Source: Leadbettera azotonutricia ZAS-9 (lineage in GTDB: Bacteria > Spirochaetota > Spirochaetia > Treponematales > Breznakiellaceae). From it: DNA of 64,000 nucleotides. A program made the translations under genes and the position numbers. Positions 1 through 8,243 of this stretch are shown piece after piece (position 1 is the stretch's first letter; every line of letters starts with the position of its first letter). The notes beneath the pieces are model-generated. The model was not told where the DNA came from. It worked only from the letters and a program-made list of their open reading frames with translations, and ran no database searches. The DNA lies in contig NC_015577.1 in the NCBI RefSeq assembly GCF_000214355.1, positions 3,587,389 to 3,651,388 on the forward strand, written 5' to 3'.

Positions 1-1165
1 CGGCAAACTGGGCGTTGAGAACGGCCCATATCGGAAAATAGCAAAGTATCACCAGGACAAGCCCAAGGCCTATGCCCCGCGCTTCGAGGGTAAGGTTGGA
101 AAAGACCAGGGGTATGAGAAAATATGCGGCGGCAGCTCCAACAATACTGATGACCGCGCCTGCAATTAATCCACCTGACAGTATCCATTTGCCCCGGCTG
201 CGGGCCTCGTCCAGTTTGCCTGCCCCGAGGCTTCCACCGACCAGTACAGCTGCGGTAGTCCATATCCCTCCAAAAAGGAGAAAGAAGATATTGGCAATGG
301 TACTGCCCGCGGACATACCCGCCATGGTTTCCGCCCCTCCCCTGCCGTTGTAGAGGGCGACCATGATGGTCTCGGAAGCGACCCACGAAGCTTCGGAGAT
401 GAACATCATCACGGATTTGGAAATTATCTTCCTTACCAAAGACCGGTCCACTTTGAGGATATATCTGAAGGGGCTATAAAAGGCTATCTTTTTTCTGTTT
501 GCATAAATGATGAAGGCCGCTGCTTCAAAGGTCCTCGCAGCGATAGTAGCAATGGCAGCGCCGCTTATTTCAAGCCGCGGCGCCCCGAGATTCCCGTAAA
601 TCAGGAACCAGTTGCCAATAGTGTTAATCACCGTAGCGATAGCGGAAATATAAAGCGGAACCTTTGTCTCGCCTGTTTCCCTGAGGGACGATCCGATGGC
701 AGTCGAAATAACCATGGGCACAAGGGTAAACGAAATCAGCCTGAGATAATTGGCGCCCCTTGGGATAACTTCATCCCTCGCAGCATTCCCCACGGTCATC
801 ATTCCGATAAGCCCTTCGGGGATAATCCAAAACAGAACAAAGAACGCCAAAGCCCCCGCAAGGCCGAAGAGCACCTTGAAACGGTACGCATGCTTCATGC
901 CCTCGGGATCATTCGCGCCCCTGAACTGGGCAAGGTAGATGCCCCCCGCCTGGCAGGTGATGTTCACGAAGACAATATAAATAAAGAGCATTTGGTTTGC
1001 CACATTTACTGCGGCCATACTGGCGTCCCCAAGGCCCGCGACCATGAAGTTGTCGATGAGGGAGACCATGCTCATAATGAACTGCTGGAGCATTACCGGG
1101 AGGGCGATACTCAGGGCTTCCCGGTAAAAACTAAGAGGACCCAAACGTTTAACACGGAACGGCAA
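1..1165 (-). CDS. MATE-family multidrug/Na+ antiporter, C-terminus cut by window edge
   Basis: The minus strand is open from about 1165 to base 1 and reads as a multi-helix membrane protein. The first helix contains LPVMLQQFIMSMVSLIDNFM, followed by GLGDASMAAVNVANQ, both typical of MATE exporters, which expel cationic drugs using Na+ or H+ gradients. About 388 residues are visible of a usual ~450, so only the end is missing. No ATG lies before the first helix. An in-frame TAG sits just upstream, so a TTG at 1165 with AGGA about 11 nt before it is the likely start. Family sure, substrate unknown. Unlike the second MATE gene at 32788-34143 it has no regulator beside it in this window. Confidence 0.85.
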   Translation of the reverse strand, partial: MPFRVKRLGPLSFYREALSIALPVMLQQFIMSMVSLIDNFMVAGLGDASMAAVNVANQMLFIYIVFVNITCQAGGIYLAQFRGANDPEGMKHAYRFKVLFGLAGALAFFVLFWIIPEGLIGMMTVGNAARDEVIPRGANYLRLISFTLVPMVISTAIGSSLRETGETKVPLYISAIATVINTIGNWFLIYGNLGAPRLEISGAAIATIAARTFEAAAFIIYANRKKIAFYSPFRYILKVDRSLVRKIISKSVMMFISEASWVASETIMVALYNGRGGAETMAGMSAGSTIANIFFLLFGGIWTTAAVLVGGSLGAGKLDEARSRGKWILSGGLIAGAVISIVGAAAAYFLIPLVFSNLTLEARGIGLGLVLVILCYFPIWAVLNAQFA

Positions 1166-1333
1166 TCTAGGCGTCCTGCTCGACTGCCAATGCTGCTATC
1201 AAAACATCCGCCATTTTTTCAAACCGCCATGCCTGAATACTAGCCTACAAAGGGCGATTATGCTAGGATCTTTTGACCCCTTGGAGGGGGTTTTGAGGAT
1301 TTAATCCCCATCTTATTCACAAGGCGGCGCCTC

Positions 1334-2506
1334 ATGGTTAACAAGGGTGAATATGTTTCAGATGAAGACTGGCGGCGGTTCCTGGAGTTCTCCAGGGATC
1401 TTGAAACTCCCTGTATAGTGGTTAATCTTCAAACTATACGGAACAACTTTACCCGGCTTAAAGGGCTTTTCCCCTACGCCGACATTTACTACGCGGTCAA
1501 AGCCAATCCCGAAGAAGAAATAATATCCCTGCTTGCGGAGCTCGGTTCCTGCTTTGACATAGCCTCCCGCCCCGAACTGGACAAGGTTCTCGCCCTGGGC
1601 ATCTCCCCCGAAAGGCTTTCCTACGGCAATACCATCAAAAAGGCCAGGGACATAGCCTACTTCCGCGAGAAGGGCGTCCCCATGTTCGCCACGGACAGCA
1701 AAGAAGATCTCAAAAACATAGCCCAGCAAGCCCCCGGCGCCCGCATCTACGTCCGTATATTGGTAGAAAACTCCACCACCGCCGACTGGCCCCTTTCCCG
1801 CAAATTCGGCTGCCACCCCGACATGGCCTACGACCTTCTCATCATGGCGCGGGATCTGGGCCTTACCCCCTACGGAATAAGCTTCCATGTAGGAAGCCAG
1901 CAGCGCGACATAGGCCAGTGGGACGACGCCATCGCCAAGACCAGGTATCTTTTCACTTCCCTGGAAGAAGACGAGGGCATAAGGCTTTCGATGATAAACA
2001 TGGGCGGCGGCTTTCCGGCCAACTACACCCAGCCCACCAACGACCTTGCAGAGTATTCAACGGAAATCAAACGCTATTTATTGGACGATTTCGGCGACGA
2101 CCTCCCAAAGATCATTCTGGAGCCCGGCCGCTCCCTTGTGGGCAACAGCGGCATCCTGGTCTCCGAAGTGATCCTGGTTTCGCGGAAAAACAACACCGCC
2201 CTAAACCGCTGGGTCTATCTCGACACCGGCAAATTCAACGGCCTTATCGAGACCCTGGACGAGTCCATCAAATATCCCATCGTTACCAGTAAAGATGTTG
2301 TAGGCGGCAAGGAAGCCGAGGTGATCCTCGCGGGCCCCACCTGCGACTCCATGGACATCCTTTACGAAGATTACAAATACCGCATGCCCGTGGATCTCAA
2401 GATAGGCGACCGCCTCTACTTTCTTTCCACCGGCGCCTACACGGGGAGCTACGCCTCGGTAAGCTTTAACGGCTTCCTGCCCATCAAGACGTATATTATG
2501 AAATGA
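1334..2506 (+). CDS. fold-III PLP-dependent decarboxylase, ornithine/lysine decarboxylase type
   Basis: A 390-residue alanine-racemase-fold decarboxylase. It would decarboxylate ornithine (possibly lysine or a related basic amino acid) to start polyamine synthesis in the cytoplasm. The PLP lysine is K56 in YYAVKANP. HVGSQ, the glycine loop GGGFP and the phosphate-binding EPGR follow in family order, and the catalytic cysteine is C337 in CDSMD. The length fits the short bacterial/eukaryotic ODC group rather than the ~700-residue AAT-fold enzymes. The start ATG is preceded by AAGGCGG. A possible extended -10 (TGCTAGGAT) lies near 1259. The gene is convergent with pheT and the two 3' ends overlap by 11 nt. 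Carboxynorspermidine or diaminopimelate decarboxylase is less likely because the sequence is short and has the CDS motif. Confidence 0.85.
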   Translation: MVNKGEYVSDEDWRRFLEFSRDLETPCIVVNLQTIRNNFTRLKGLFPYADIYYAVKANPEEEIISLLAELGSCFDIASRPELDKVLALGISPERLSYGNTIKKARDIAYFREKGVPMFATDSKEDLKNIAQQAPGARIYVRILVENSTTADWPLSRKFGCHPDMAYDLLIMARDLGLTPYGISFHVGSQQRDIGQWDDAIAKTRYLFTSLEEDEGIRLSMINMGGGFPANYTQPTNDLAEYSTEIKRYLLDDFGDDLPKIILEPGRSLVGNSGILVSEVILVSRKNNTALNRWVYLDTGKFNGLIETLDESIKYPIVTSKDVVGGKEAEVILAGPTCDSMDILYEDYKYRMPVDLKIGDRLYFLSTGAYTGSYASVSFNGFLPIKTYIMK

Positions 2507-4238
2507 CAGCCTCAATATCGATCTCCGCAGCCGTGCAGGGCATAGCCACGCCCCAGTTTTCCAGCAGCTCCGGATGCAGCTCTCCAAAAACGCCGATGCG
2601 CCGACCCTTATAGATGATGTTCGCCGCGCGCCCCGGAATAAAGCGTGAATCCCGGGATTCTTCCACCTGGTATTCGCTATTAATATAGTAGAAAAGTGTT
2701 TGAAGCTGCCCTGCCAGAGTGTTGAAATTGGCGTCCCTGTCCGCATGGAGGAAGCCAAGATACTGGCGGGTGGAAGTGCCGTAATTTTCCTTATCGTTGA
2801 GATACGCCACTTTCCCGATTTCAAAAATTTTATGGGGATACACCGCGTGCCCGGACACAGATTCGCTCGACATGAGGGAGGTCAGAACAGAGTCCCTCAC
2901 GTATTCGTAATTCTCGGTCATGGGGTTCGAGATGCGTATGGTCTTCTTCCCGTCGCCCCGCATTTTTTCTACAAAGTCCTTGCGTGAACCCAGGTAATTG
3001 TAAATCATTTCCTGATACCCCAGGCCCACCATGATCTCCTTCACCTTGCGGCTGAAAAGGGTGATGGGCGTAAGGCGGCCCACGGTAAAGTCATGGGGAC
3101 GCTCGGGCTTAAAGGTATTGAGGCCCCTGCCCATCATCACATCCTCGGCAACGTCTGCCGCATGGAGAAAATCGTTCCGGTATTCGGGGGGCCATGCCTT
3201 GACCCCTTCAAGGACCGCAGTACCGCCGCGCTCGGCCTCTGTCGCCTTTTCGGCCCTGACGCCCATTCCGGCAAGGGCGGCAAGGCAATCATCGGCGCTG
3301 AGCTTTTCGCCCAAAACCTTCTCGACCCGCGCAAGGGAACAGAACACAGGCTCCTGAAAATACCAGGGAGTGGTAACATTTTTCCCGAAAGGCGTGTCGT
3401 ACTCGTACTCCACTTCCACAGGCTCGATGGTAAAGCCGTTGTCGGCCAAATCGCAGGCCACGATGGAGGCAGCCAAAGTTACCGCAGGAAGATCCGTTCC
3501 GGTCAATTCCACGAAGAGATCCGTGTCGCCCACCTGCACTGCGCCAAGGTCAGCGGAATTGATGATGGGCGGATACGAAAGAATAGCCCCGGTGGTATCG
3601 GTCAAAAGCGGATGAAGGGGCTCATGCTCCTGGATAAAGCCGTACTCCTTGCCCTTGGGATGCTGCTTCAAAATTTCCCGCAAGGTCAGGGGCACGTCCC
3701 ACTGGAGGGGCACAAAAGAAACCGAATCGGGATCAACGGCCTTGTAGATGATGGGCCATTTGATGATCCCGATGCGGTAAAGGCCCATGGAAATAGTCCG
3801 CCGCTTGCGCCCGAAATTCCAGGCCAGCTTTTCCTGGGTCTGTATCATGTCCCGCAGCATGGGGTCAGAAATGGCCTTGCCTGACGCGATAAAGCCCGCA
3901 AGGAAGGGGCGCACTTTTTGCACGCTCTTTTCTACCTTGACTTTTTTGGAAGCCTTCTTGATATCCCCAGTTTTCGAGAAGAAAGGATAGTCCGGCATCT
4001 TCCCGCCGTTGTGAACCCTGAGCTGCCTGGCGCAGCCCGCAGTACCCCAAAGGTCGGGCCTGTTGGTATCGTTGAGCTCGATCTTGAGGATGCGCTCGGA
4101 GGGCGGCAGCTTCTTGTCCGAGTCCTCGTCCAACTCCGCCTTGGCAGAGCTGAGGGCGTCCTCGAATTCTTCTTTAGTGTTCCAGCGGCGTCCCGCAAGA
4201 GTATAGAATACTTCTTCGTTTACTTCAATCTTTGGCAT
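2496..4238 (-). CDS. pheT: phenylalanine--tRNA ligase beta subunit, archaeal/spirochete type
   Basis: A 580-residue PheT of the short form shared by archaea, eukaryotes and spirochetes; the common bacterial form is ~800 residues with extra domains. The N-terminus MPKIEVNEEVFYTLAGRRW and the segment KIELNDTNRPDLWGTAGCAR are characteristic. The last third contains the class II-like core (RISNPMTENYEYVRDSVL, then FGELHPELLENWGV). With PheS it charges tRNA-Phe. PheS is not beside it, so the subunits are encoded apart. No Shine-Dalgarno precedes the ATG; a -10-like TATTAT ends 6 nt upstream (see the promoter entry). The 3' end overlaps the decarboxylase gene. Confidence 0.95.
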   Translation of the reverse strand: MPKIEVNEEVFYTLAGRRWNTKEEFEDALSSAKAELDEDSDKKLPPSERILKIELNDTNRPDLWGTAGCARQLRVHNGGKMPDYPFFSKTGDIKKASKKVKVEKSVQKVRPFLAGFIASGKAISDPMLRDMIQTQEKLAWNFGRKRRTISMGLYRIGIIKWPIIYKAVDPDSVSFVPLQWDVPLTLREILKQHPKGKEYGFIQEHEPLHPLLTDTTGAILSYPPIINSADLGAVQVGDTDLFVELTGTDLPAVTLAASIVACDLADNGFTIEPVEVEYEYDTPFGKNVTTPWYFQEPVFCSLARVEKVLGEKLSADDCLAALAGMGVRAEKATEAERGGTAVLEGVKAWPPEYRNDFLHAADVAEDVMMGRGLNTFKPERPHDFTVGRLTPITLFSRKVKEIMVGLGYQEMIYNYLGSRKDFVEKMRGDGKKTIRISNPMTENYEYVRDSVLTSLMSSESVSGHAVYPHKIFEIGKVAYLNDKENYGTSTRQYLGFLHADRDANFNTLAGQLQTLFYYINSEYQVEESRDSRFIPGRAANIIYKGRRIGVFGELHPELLENWGVAMPCTAAEIDIEAVIS

Positions 4239-4274
4239 AAGTTGATAATAGGATAAAAAGAGGCCGATTTACAA
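4239..4274 (-). promoter_or_regulatory. putative leaderless promoter of pheT
   Basis: On the minus strand TATTAT (4250-4245) is followed by six bases and then the ATG at 4238. A weak -35, TTGTAA (4274-4269), lies 18 bp further upstream. Transcription would start at or next to the start codon. There is no ribosome-binding site. The -35 match is poor, so this is the least certain member of the leaderless set. Confidence 0.4.
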
Positions 4275-4306
4275 GAGCCATGGCGCCTGGCACCATTCAA
4301 AAAAAG

Positions 4307-4330
4307 TGCTATACTATACAAAGACGGAGG
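4307..4330 (+). promoter_or_regulatory. extended -10 promoter and RBS of the RNA ligase gene
   Basis: TGCTATACT (4307-4315) is an extended -10. The start point would be near 4322. CGGAGG (4325-4330) lies six bases before the ATG at 4337 and fixes that start rather than the earlier in-frame ATG at 4280, which lies upstream of this promoter and has no RBS. Confidence 0.55.
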
Positions 4331-4336
4331 TATCCT

Positions 4337-5335
4337 ATGCGTTCATTAGCCAGTATTCAAAAAGTTGGGAACATTTCGCCTATCGAGGGTTCGGATTTTT
4401 TGGAGATTGCCCATGTGATGGGCTGGCAATGCGTGGTAAAGAAAGGCGAGTTCAGGCCGGGCGATTTGGCTGTGTATTTTGAAGTGGACAGCTTTTTGCC
4501 TGAGGATGCTCGTTATGAATTCCTGCGTAAAACATCGTGGAAGGATAATGCGGACAATGGGCAGGGTTTTCGCATCAAGACCATAAAACTGCGGGGCCAG
4601 CTGTCCCAGGGGCTGCTGCTCCCCTTCTCCGGTTTTCCGGAACTGGCAGATTATTCTGTGGGCGCTGATGTCACAGAAATCCTGAATGTGAAAAAATGGT
4701 ATATTCCGGAAGTAGCCACCGGTTCGGGTACGTCGATTGGAGACAGGCCCCATGGCATACCGGCTTCCGACGAGATACGCATTCAATCGGCGACCGATCT
4801 GCTGGAACGCCTCTGCGGCGAGGCTTACTACATTACGACCAAAATGGACGGCACATCCTGCATCGTATATTGCATCGACGGTAAAATCGGCTGTTGCAGC
4901 AGAAACCACGAGATCAAGGACGAAAAGGATTCGCTCTATTGGGCGCCTGTGTATCACTACGGGCTAAAAGAAAAGCTTCTGGCCCTCGGCAAAAACATTG
5001 TCCTGACCGGCGAGCTTTGCGGGCCCGGCATACAAAAAAACAAACTGCGCCTGCCCCAATATGAATGGTATGTGTTCGATTATAAAGAATGGAACAAGGG
5101 CGTGTATGTATCCTACGAGGCCATGGTAGAAGGCTGCGTTGCACTGGGTGTTCCCACCGTACCCCTGGAGGAAGAGGGGGAACACTTCTCATACACTTTG
5201 GATGAACTCTTGGAAAAAGCTCGGGGCAAGTACCCGAGCGGCCTGGACAAAGAGGGTATCGTCGTGCGCCATAGCCGGTCGCCGCACCTGGTGTCCTTCA
5301 AGGTGCTCAACAACGATGCGCTGCTGAAGGAGTGA
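4337..5335 (+). CDS. RNA ligase, DRB0094 (Rnl5) family
   Basis: A 332-residue ATP-dependent RNA ligase of the Deinococcus DRB0094 type, which seals 3'-OH/5'-phosphate RNA ends, often at nicks. The N-terminal OB-like region has the family features KKGEFRPGDLAVYFEVDS and IKTIKLRGQLSQGLLLPF. The nucleotidyl-transferase domain follows, with adenylated lysine K169 in TKMDGTSCIVY, the downstream LTGELCGPGIQKN, and EGIVVR and SFKVLN as the last two superfamily motifs. The start is set by CGGAGG at 4325. It stands alone between divergent pheT and convergent hemerythrin. With Hen1-Pnkp at 27.6-31.8 kb the genome has at least two RNA-sealing routes. Its natural substrate is not known. Confidence 0.88.
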   Translation: MRSLASIQKVGNISPIEGSDFLEIAHVMGWQCVVKKGEFRPGDLAVYFEVDSFLPEDARYEFLRKTSWKDNADNGQGFRIKTIKLRGQLSQGLLLPFSGFPELADYSVGADVTEILNVKKWYIPEVATGSGTSIGDRPHGIPASDEIRIQSATDLLERLCGEAYYITTKMDGTSCIVYCIDGKIGCCSRNHEIKDEKDSLYWAPVYHYGLKEKLLALGKNIVLTGELCGPGIQKNKLRLPQYEWYVFDYKEWNKGVYVSYEAMVEGCVALGVPTVPLEEEGEHFSYTLDELLEKARGKYPSGLDKEGIVVRHSRSPHLVSFKVLNNDALLKE

Positions 5336-5400
5336 GGCGCGCTTAGGGGCACCTTTCTTGGGTAGCATTGTTCGATTAGCGGCAATCTTCCCGAATCCCT

Positions 5401-5835
5401 TCATTTGCCATTTTGTTCCTCCCATTTCTTAAAATATTCTACTCCGCCTTTGTCATGTGTTAATATGTGTTCTAAACACCATTTTCTTATGTATTGCATA
5501 AACCCCAGCAAATCTATTTCTCTCTTCCCCATTTCTATTTCAGTCATTATTTTTACAACGCTTATAAATATTTTGCCATGTTCTGCTTTATGTTCCTCAT
5601 AATGCGGAAAATTGGTTTTTTCCATCATTTCTTCTTCTGCGGAAAAATGCTTGGCAATATATTTTAGTATTATTTGTATCCGTGTATTAAAATATTTTAT
5701 TTCTTCTTCCCTATTTCCGTTACAATGTTTTAGTGCATCATTTATGAAATTTATTATTTCCTTGTGTTCATTATCCAATTTCTTAATATTCAGTAAATAT
5801 TTTGGATCCCATGCTGTATATTCTTTTGGTTCCAT
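5401..5835 (-). CDS. bacteriohemerythrin
   Basis: A single-domain hemerythrin of about 144 residues, a four-helix bundle holding a non-heme di-iron centre that binds O2. Iron ligands are visible in order: His in LDNEHKEI, HFSAEEEMM, HYEEHKAEH and HILTHD. In anaerobes such proteins sense, store or remove oxygen in the cytoplasm; spirochetes often link them to chemotaxis. The ATG at 5835 has GAAGGAAC just upstream. A GTG four codons earlier (5847) has no RBS and is less likely. Codon use is visibly more AT-rich than in the neighbouring RNA ligase. No operon partner is evident. Confidence 0.92.
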   Translation of the reverse strand: MEPKEYTAWDPKYLLNIKKLDNEHKEIINFINDALKHCNGNREEEIKYFNTRIQIILKYIAKHFSAEEEMMEKTNFPHYEEHKAEHGKIFISVVKIMTEIEMGKREIDLLGFMQYIRKWCLEHILTHDKGGVEYFKKWEEQNGK

Positions 5836-5871
5836 TTGTTCCTTCACGTATTGCCATTCTCTACCCTAAGC

Positions 5872-6081
5872 CTAGATCCGCGACCCGTCCAGCATCGTTT
5901 CCGGCAGAACAGCCGCCGGGCCATTCGCTTCCTTTCTTGCGGTGTAACTCCTCACTGCCGCCTCCACCAGAAATTCAATCTCCTCGTTGATACTCCGCTT
6001 ATTCTTTACAGCAAGCTCGAAAACAGCGTCATCCATCCATTCGGGGATTTGAATAGTCCGCAGTTTCTTCTTTTCTTTCAT
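5872..6081 (-). CDS. small ribbon-helix-helix (Arc/CopG-like) DNA-binding protein
   Basis: A 69-residue protein. The core KLRTIQIPEWMDDAVFELA, then KRSINEEIEFLVEAAVRSY, matches a ribbon-helix-helix dimer: one beta strand that reads DNA and two helices. Such proteins repress their own promoters, often as antitoxins or plasmid/phage regulators. A longer open frame extends upstream to 6222, but the ATG at 6081 begins the recognisable fold and sits directly behind a promoter-operator with three AGTCCC boxes. It is divergent from another small protein at 6170. No toxin-like gene follows it. Confidence 0.75.
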   Translation of the reverse strand: MKEKKKLRTIQIPEWMDDAVFELAVKNKRSINEEIEFLVEAAVRSYTARKEANGPAAVLPETMLDGSRI

Positions 6082-6117
6082 AGTCCCAATATAGTCCCAA
6101 AATGGGACTGTTGTCAA
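6082..6117 (-). promoter_or_regulatory. promoter with three 11-bp-phased AGTCCC boxes
   Basis: On the minus strand TTGACA (6117-6112), an 18-bp spacer and TATATT (6093-6088) form a promoter whose start point falls at the ATG at 6081. The hexamer AGTCCC occurs on the plus strand at 6082-6087 and 6093-6098, and inverted as GGGACT at 6104-6109. The copies are exactly 11 bp apart, one helical turn. Two lie between -35 and -10 and one between -10 and the start codon. This is the expected layout for cooperative binding by the ribbon-helix-helix protein it precedes. Confidence 0.7.
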
Positions 6118-6134
6118 TAGAAAAATTATACAAA

Positions 6135-6163
6135 TTGAAAATAAAGCAAATTTACTCGATAAT
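6135..6163 (+). promoter_or_regulatory. putative leaderless promoter of the small gene at 6170
   Basis: TTGAAA (6135-6140), a 17-bp spacer and GATAAT (6158-6163) end six bases before the ATG at 6170. The GGGG in between is too close to the ATG to act as a ribosome-binding site. It is back-to-back with the promoter at 6082-6117, so one operator complex could affect both genes. Confidence 0.5.
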
Positions 6164-6169
6164 GGGGAT

Positions 6170-6388
6170 ATGAAAAAGGTACAGCATAATGTTAGATGGG
6201 AAGGATGGCTTTCAAACGCCATAGACGAATGGGGAAGGGAAAATGGCGGGAAAACCTTTTCCGATTCGGTAAATTATCTGCTCGCCTGCGAACTGGATCG
6301 GCTTGGGTATAAGCGGGAAGTCTATGAGCCGGGGATATATGAAAAAACCAAAGACGAAAATACAGGCTTGAACAAGCCTCACCGATAA
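6170..6388 (+). CDS. small protein, possible ribbon-helix-helix regulator
   Basis: A 72-residue protein starting MKKVQHNVRWEGWLSNAI, then GKTFSDSVNYLLACELDRLGY and a charged tail. The pattern of a short strand, a helix and a second helix resembles a ribbon-helix-helix protein that judges replicon or toxin genes, but the match is weaker than for the divergent neighbour. The start is supported by the promoter at 6135. No downstream partner is present: the next 180 bases are non-coding up to the TetR gene. Function unknown. Confidence 0.5.
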   Translation: MKKVQHNVRWEGWLSNAIDEWGRENGGKTFSDSVNYLLACELDRLGYKREVYEPGIYEKTKDENTGLNKPHR

Positions 6389-6501
6389 CAGGGCGCCAGG
6401 CACTGAATTTGCCTAGTGCTCTCTCCTCGCAAGCGCGCTATATGTAGCGGTACAGTTGTTTATTCGAATACGCTGGTTTAGTACCCCTTGTTCGGGCCGT
6501 G

Positions 6502-6567
6502 TTGACATTTCATAGGGGTCAGATTACAATATAAATGACACTATGTCATTTATATCAAGAGGAGGGG
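6502..6567 (+). promoter_or_regulatory. TetR promoter with 27-bp palindromic operator and RBS
   Basis: TTGACA (6502-6507), a 17-bp spacer and TACAAT (6525-6530) make a near-consensus promoter. A perfect inverted repeat with 12-bp arms (6529-6540 ATATAAATGACA, 6544-6555 its complement) and a 3-bp centre overlaps the -10 and the start point (~6537). It is the likely site for TetR autorepression. AAGAGGAGGGG (6557-6567) is the RBS for the ATG at 6573. The preceding 6389-6501 holds no gene I recognise. Confidence 0.8.
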
Positions 6568-6572
6568 CATGT

Positions 6573-7205
6573 ATGCCTAAAGTTACGGAGGAATACCTGA
6601 TAGATAAAAGAAATTTTATTCTTAAATGCACAGGGGAGGTATTGAAAAAAAAGCCCCTGTATCTGATTACCATGCGGGACATTATTAAAAAATCCGGTTT
6701 CAGCCAGGGAGCGATTTATCGGTATTATTCGGGTTTGGACGGTATCTATGCGGACTTTATCAATACCTATACTACCAATACCTCGTTAGAACAAAGGATT
6801 GATACAGTATTAAGCTCAGGGCAGGCAGAAAAAACAATCCTTGCTGAATGTTTCATGGCAATGGGGGAGTACATCGAGGAACTATTGAAATCCGTTGTCG
6901 GCAAAACGTTTTTTGAACTGACGGTTTTATATGCCTATGATTTTGAGAAAAGAGCCGCTGTATTTTCCAATCTGAAGTTTAAGAAAAGCCTTGAGTACGC
7001 GCAAGGCAAAATTGTGGAATACGCCATGATCAATGTGGAGAAAGGCGTTTTCCGCCCTAAAATCCCTCCCCGCTCCATTATTCAGTTTGTAAGCAGCTTT
7101 ATCGATGGAATTGCGCAAAGCGTGGCACTCAATTCGTCGGAAATGGTTATTTCCGAAATGTTTCAAACCTTGGCAAAGGCTGTTGTCAATTTCCTGGAGG
7201 TGTAA
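6573..7205 (+). CDS. TetR/AcrR-family transcriptional repressor
   Basis: A 210-residue repressor. The N-terminal helix-turn-helix reads TMRDIIKKSGFSQGAIYRYY then SGLDGIYADF, the hallmark of the family; the rest is a variable helical ligand-binding domain. The ATG at 6573 has a strong RBS six bases upstream. An earlier in-frame ATG at 6543 lies inside the operator palindrome and is unlikely. It is followed four bases later by a hydrolase gene now broken, which was probably the regulated partner. Ligand unknown. Confidence 0.9.
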   Translation: MPKVTEEYLIDKRNFILKCTGEVLKKKPLYLITMRDIIKKSGFSQGAIYRYYSGLDGIYADFINTYTTNTSLEQRIDTVLSSGQAEKTILAECFMAMGEYIEELLKSVVGKTFFELTVLYAYDFEKRAAVFSNLKFKKSLEYAQGKIVEYAMINVEKGVFRPKIPPRSIIQFVSSFIDGIAQSVALNSSEMVISEMFQTLAKAVVNFLEV

Positions 7206-7208
7206 AAG

Positions 7209-7985
7209 GTGGGCAAAGTGCTGTTATTCATCATCGGCATTCTGTTTGCGGGAGTTCTGCTTATCCTGATAACCAGCCCCGGCAAACTTCCGCAGTTAAA
7301 AGATGCGCAAGGAAATGTCATTCAGGGTTCGATTTCCGAAAAAGCATTGATCGAAGTCAATGGAATCAGGCAGGGAATGTTTATTCGGGGAGAGAACCCT
7401 CAAAACCCCGTAATACTCTACCTGCATGGCGGCCCCGGAACGCCGATGCTGCAATTTATTTCTTATTTGGAAAAAAGCGAACACCTTGAAAAATATTTTA
7501 CTGTTTGCTACTGGGATCAGCGCGGCGCGGGAATGACCTACTCCAAATCAACAGATCCATCGACTATGACAACATAGCAAATGGTGGAGGATACGCATGA
7601 AATTACAGAATATCTCAAATCGCGTTTCGGTCAAGATAAAATATACCTCCTGGGGCACTCCTGGGGTTCATATCTTGGCGTTAAAACAATAGAAAAATAT
7701 CCAGAAAACTATCTCGCGTATAGACGATTTCTCGCAGCTTGAATATCTCGTAAAAGTCAGGACTGAAATTCTCAACAAATACGGAATCGGGCATTTGCAT
7801 CAGGGGCTTGCTTTTAAAGACATACTTAAAACGTTCTTGCAGAAAAATATTTAGATGCCCTGGAAGCTCCTAAAAAAGCCTTTTTTACATTTAGCAATTC
7901 TGCCCATTCTCCAAACATGGAAGAATCTGAAAAGTTTATTGCCGTTTTTCGTGAAATAGCATTTGAAAATTCGCCGGGCGAATAG
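7209..7985 (+). pseudogene. broken alpha/beta hydrolase (proline iminopeptidase-like)
   Basis: The gene starts with GTG just after tetR: a membrane anchor or signal (LLFIIGILFAGVLLILI), then the oxyanion segment LYLHGGPGTPM and YWDQRGAGMTYS of the proline-iminopeptidase-like fold. An in-frame TAG at 7575-7577 stops it. Reading on in the same frame gives [13 protein letters not shown], the nucleophile elbow. After PENYLAY the frame is lost and sequence seems deleted. A later frame continues [11 protein letters not shown], then AFFTFSNSAHSPNMEE with the catalytic histidine, and ends at TAG 7983-7985. Stop, deletion and frame changes together make a real pseudogene rather than a sequencing slip. 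Confidence 0.85.
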
Positions 7986-8040
7986 CAGTTGTTGAAGCGA
8001 CACGTCCGAGTATATTATGAGCCGGGCAGCTTTTCTTCTT

Positions 8041-8203
8041 AACTATATCCGAATCAATAAACAGTTTTTTCTTCATATGCCTTCTCGTAATATATAACCC
8101 ACTTTTTCGTCATTTTTAGCGAGTTTTTTTAGATCCTTTTCTGATATAATTCCGCTTAATTTTTCAATTAAAGGTGGATATTTTTTAGGTGGCGTATAGT
8201 CAT
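8041..8203 (-). pseudogene. decayed toxin-antitoxin pair (small antitoxin, PIN toxin stump)
   Basis: On the minus strand an ATG at 8203 gives MTIRHLK. After a one-base change in a run of six A the frame continues KYPPLIEKLSG, IISEKDLKKLAKNDEKVGY and ILREGI, stopping at 8073. That stop overlaps an ATG at 8076 that reads MKKKLFIDSDIV, the first beta strand of a PIN-domain ribonuclease with its metal aspartate. After about 12 codons the PIN similarity ends. The ATGA overlap is typical of a toxin-antitoxin operon. The antitoxin identification is inference from order and size. Sequence from 7986 to 8040 shows nothing recognisable. Confidence 0.4.
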
Positions 8204-8243
8204 AAAATAAATTTAAAAAAATTTAGTTTCACCAAAAACAGAG

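Noticed and set aside
1270-1300. CCCCTTGG/GGAGGGG hairpin upstream of the decarboxylase as a riboswitch
   Set aside because: Too small and with no conserved aptamer features; probably chance.
1358-1888. Open frame antisense to the decarboxylase gene
   Set aside because: Shadow of a gene with clear PLP motifs; no RBS.
5872-6222. 116-residue version of the ribbon-helix-helix gene
   Set aside because: The extra N-terminal part reads across the promoter and operator and has hydrophobic noise; the ATG at 6081 starts the fold.
4282-6402. GGCGCC(T/A)GGCAC occurring at 4283 and 6391
   Set aside because: Only 11-12 bases and two copies in the window; may be part of a dispersed repeat, but one window cannot show it.
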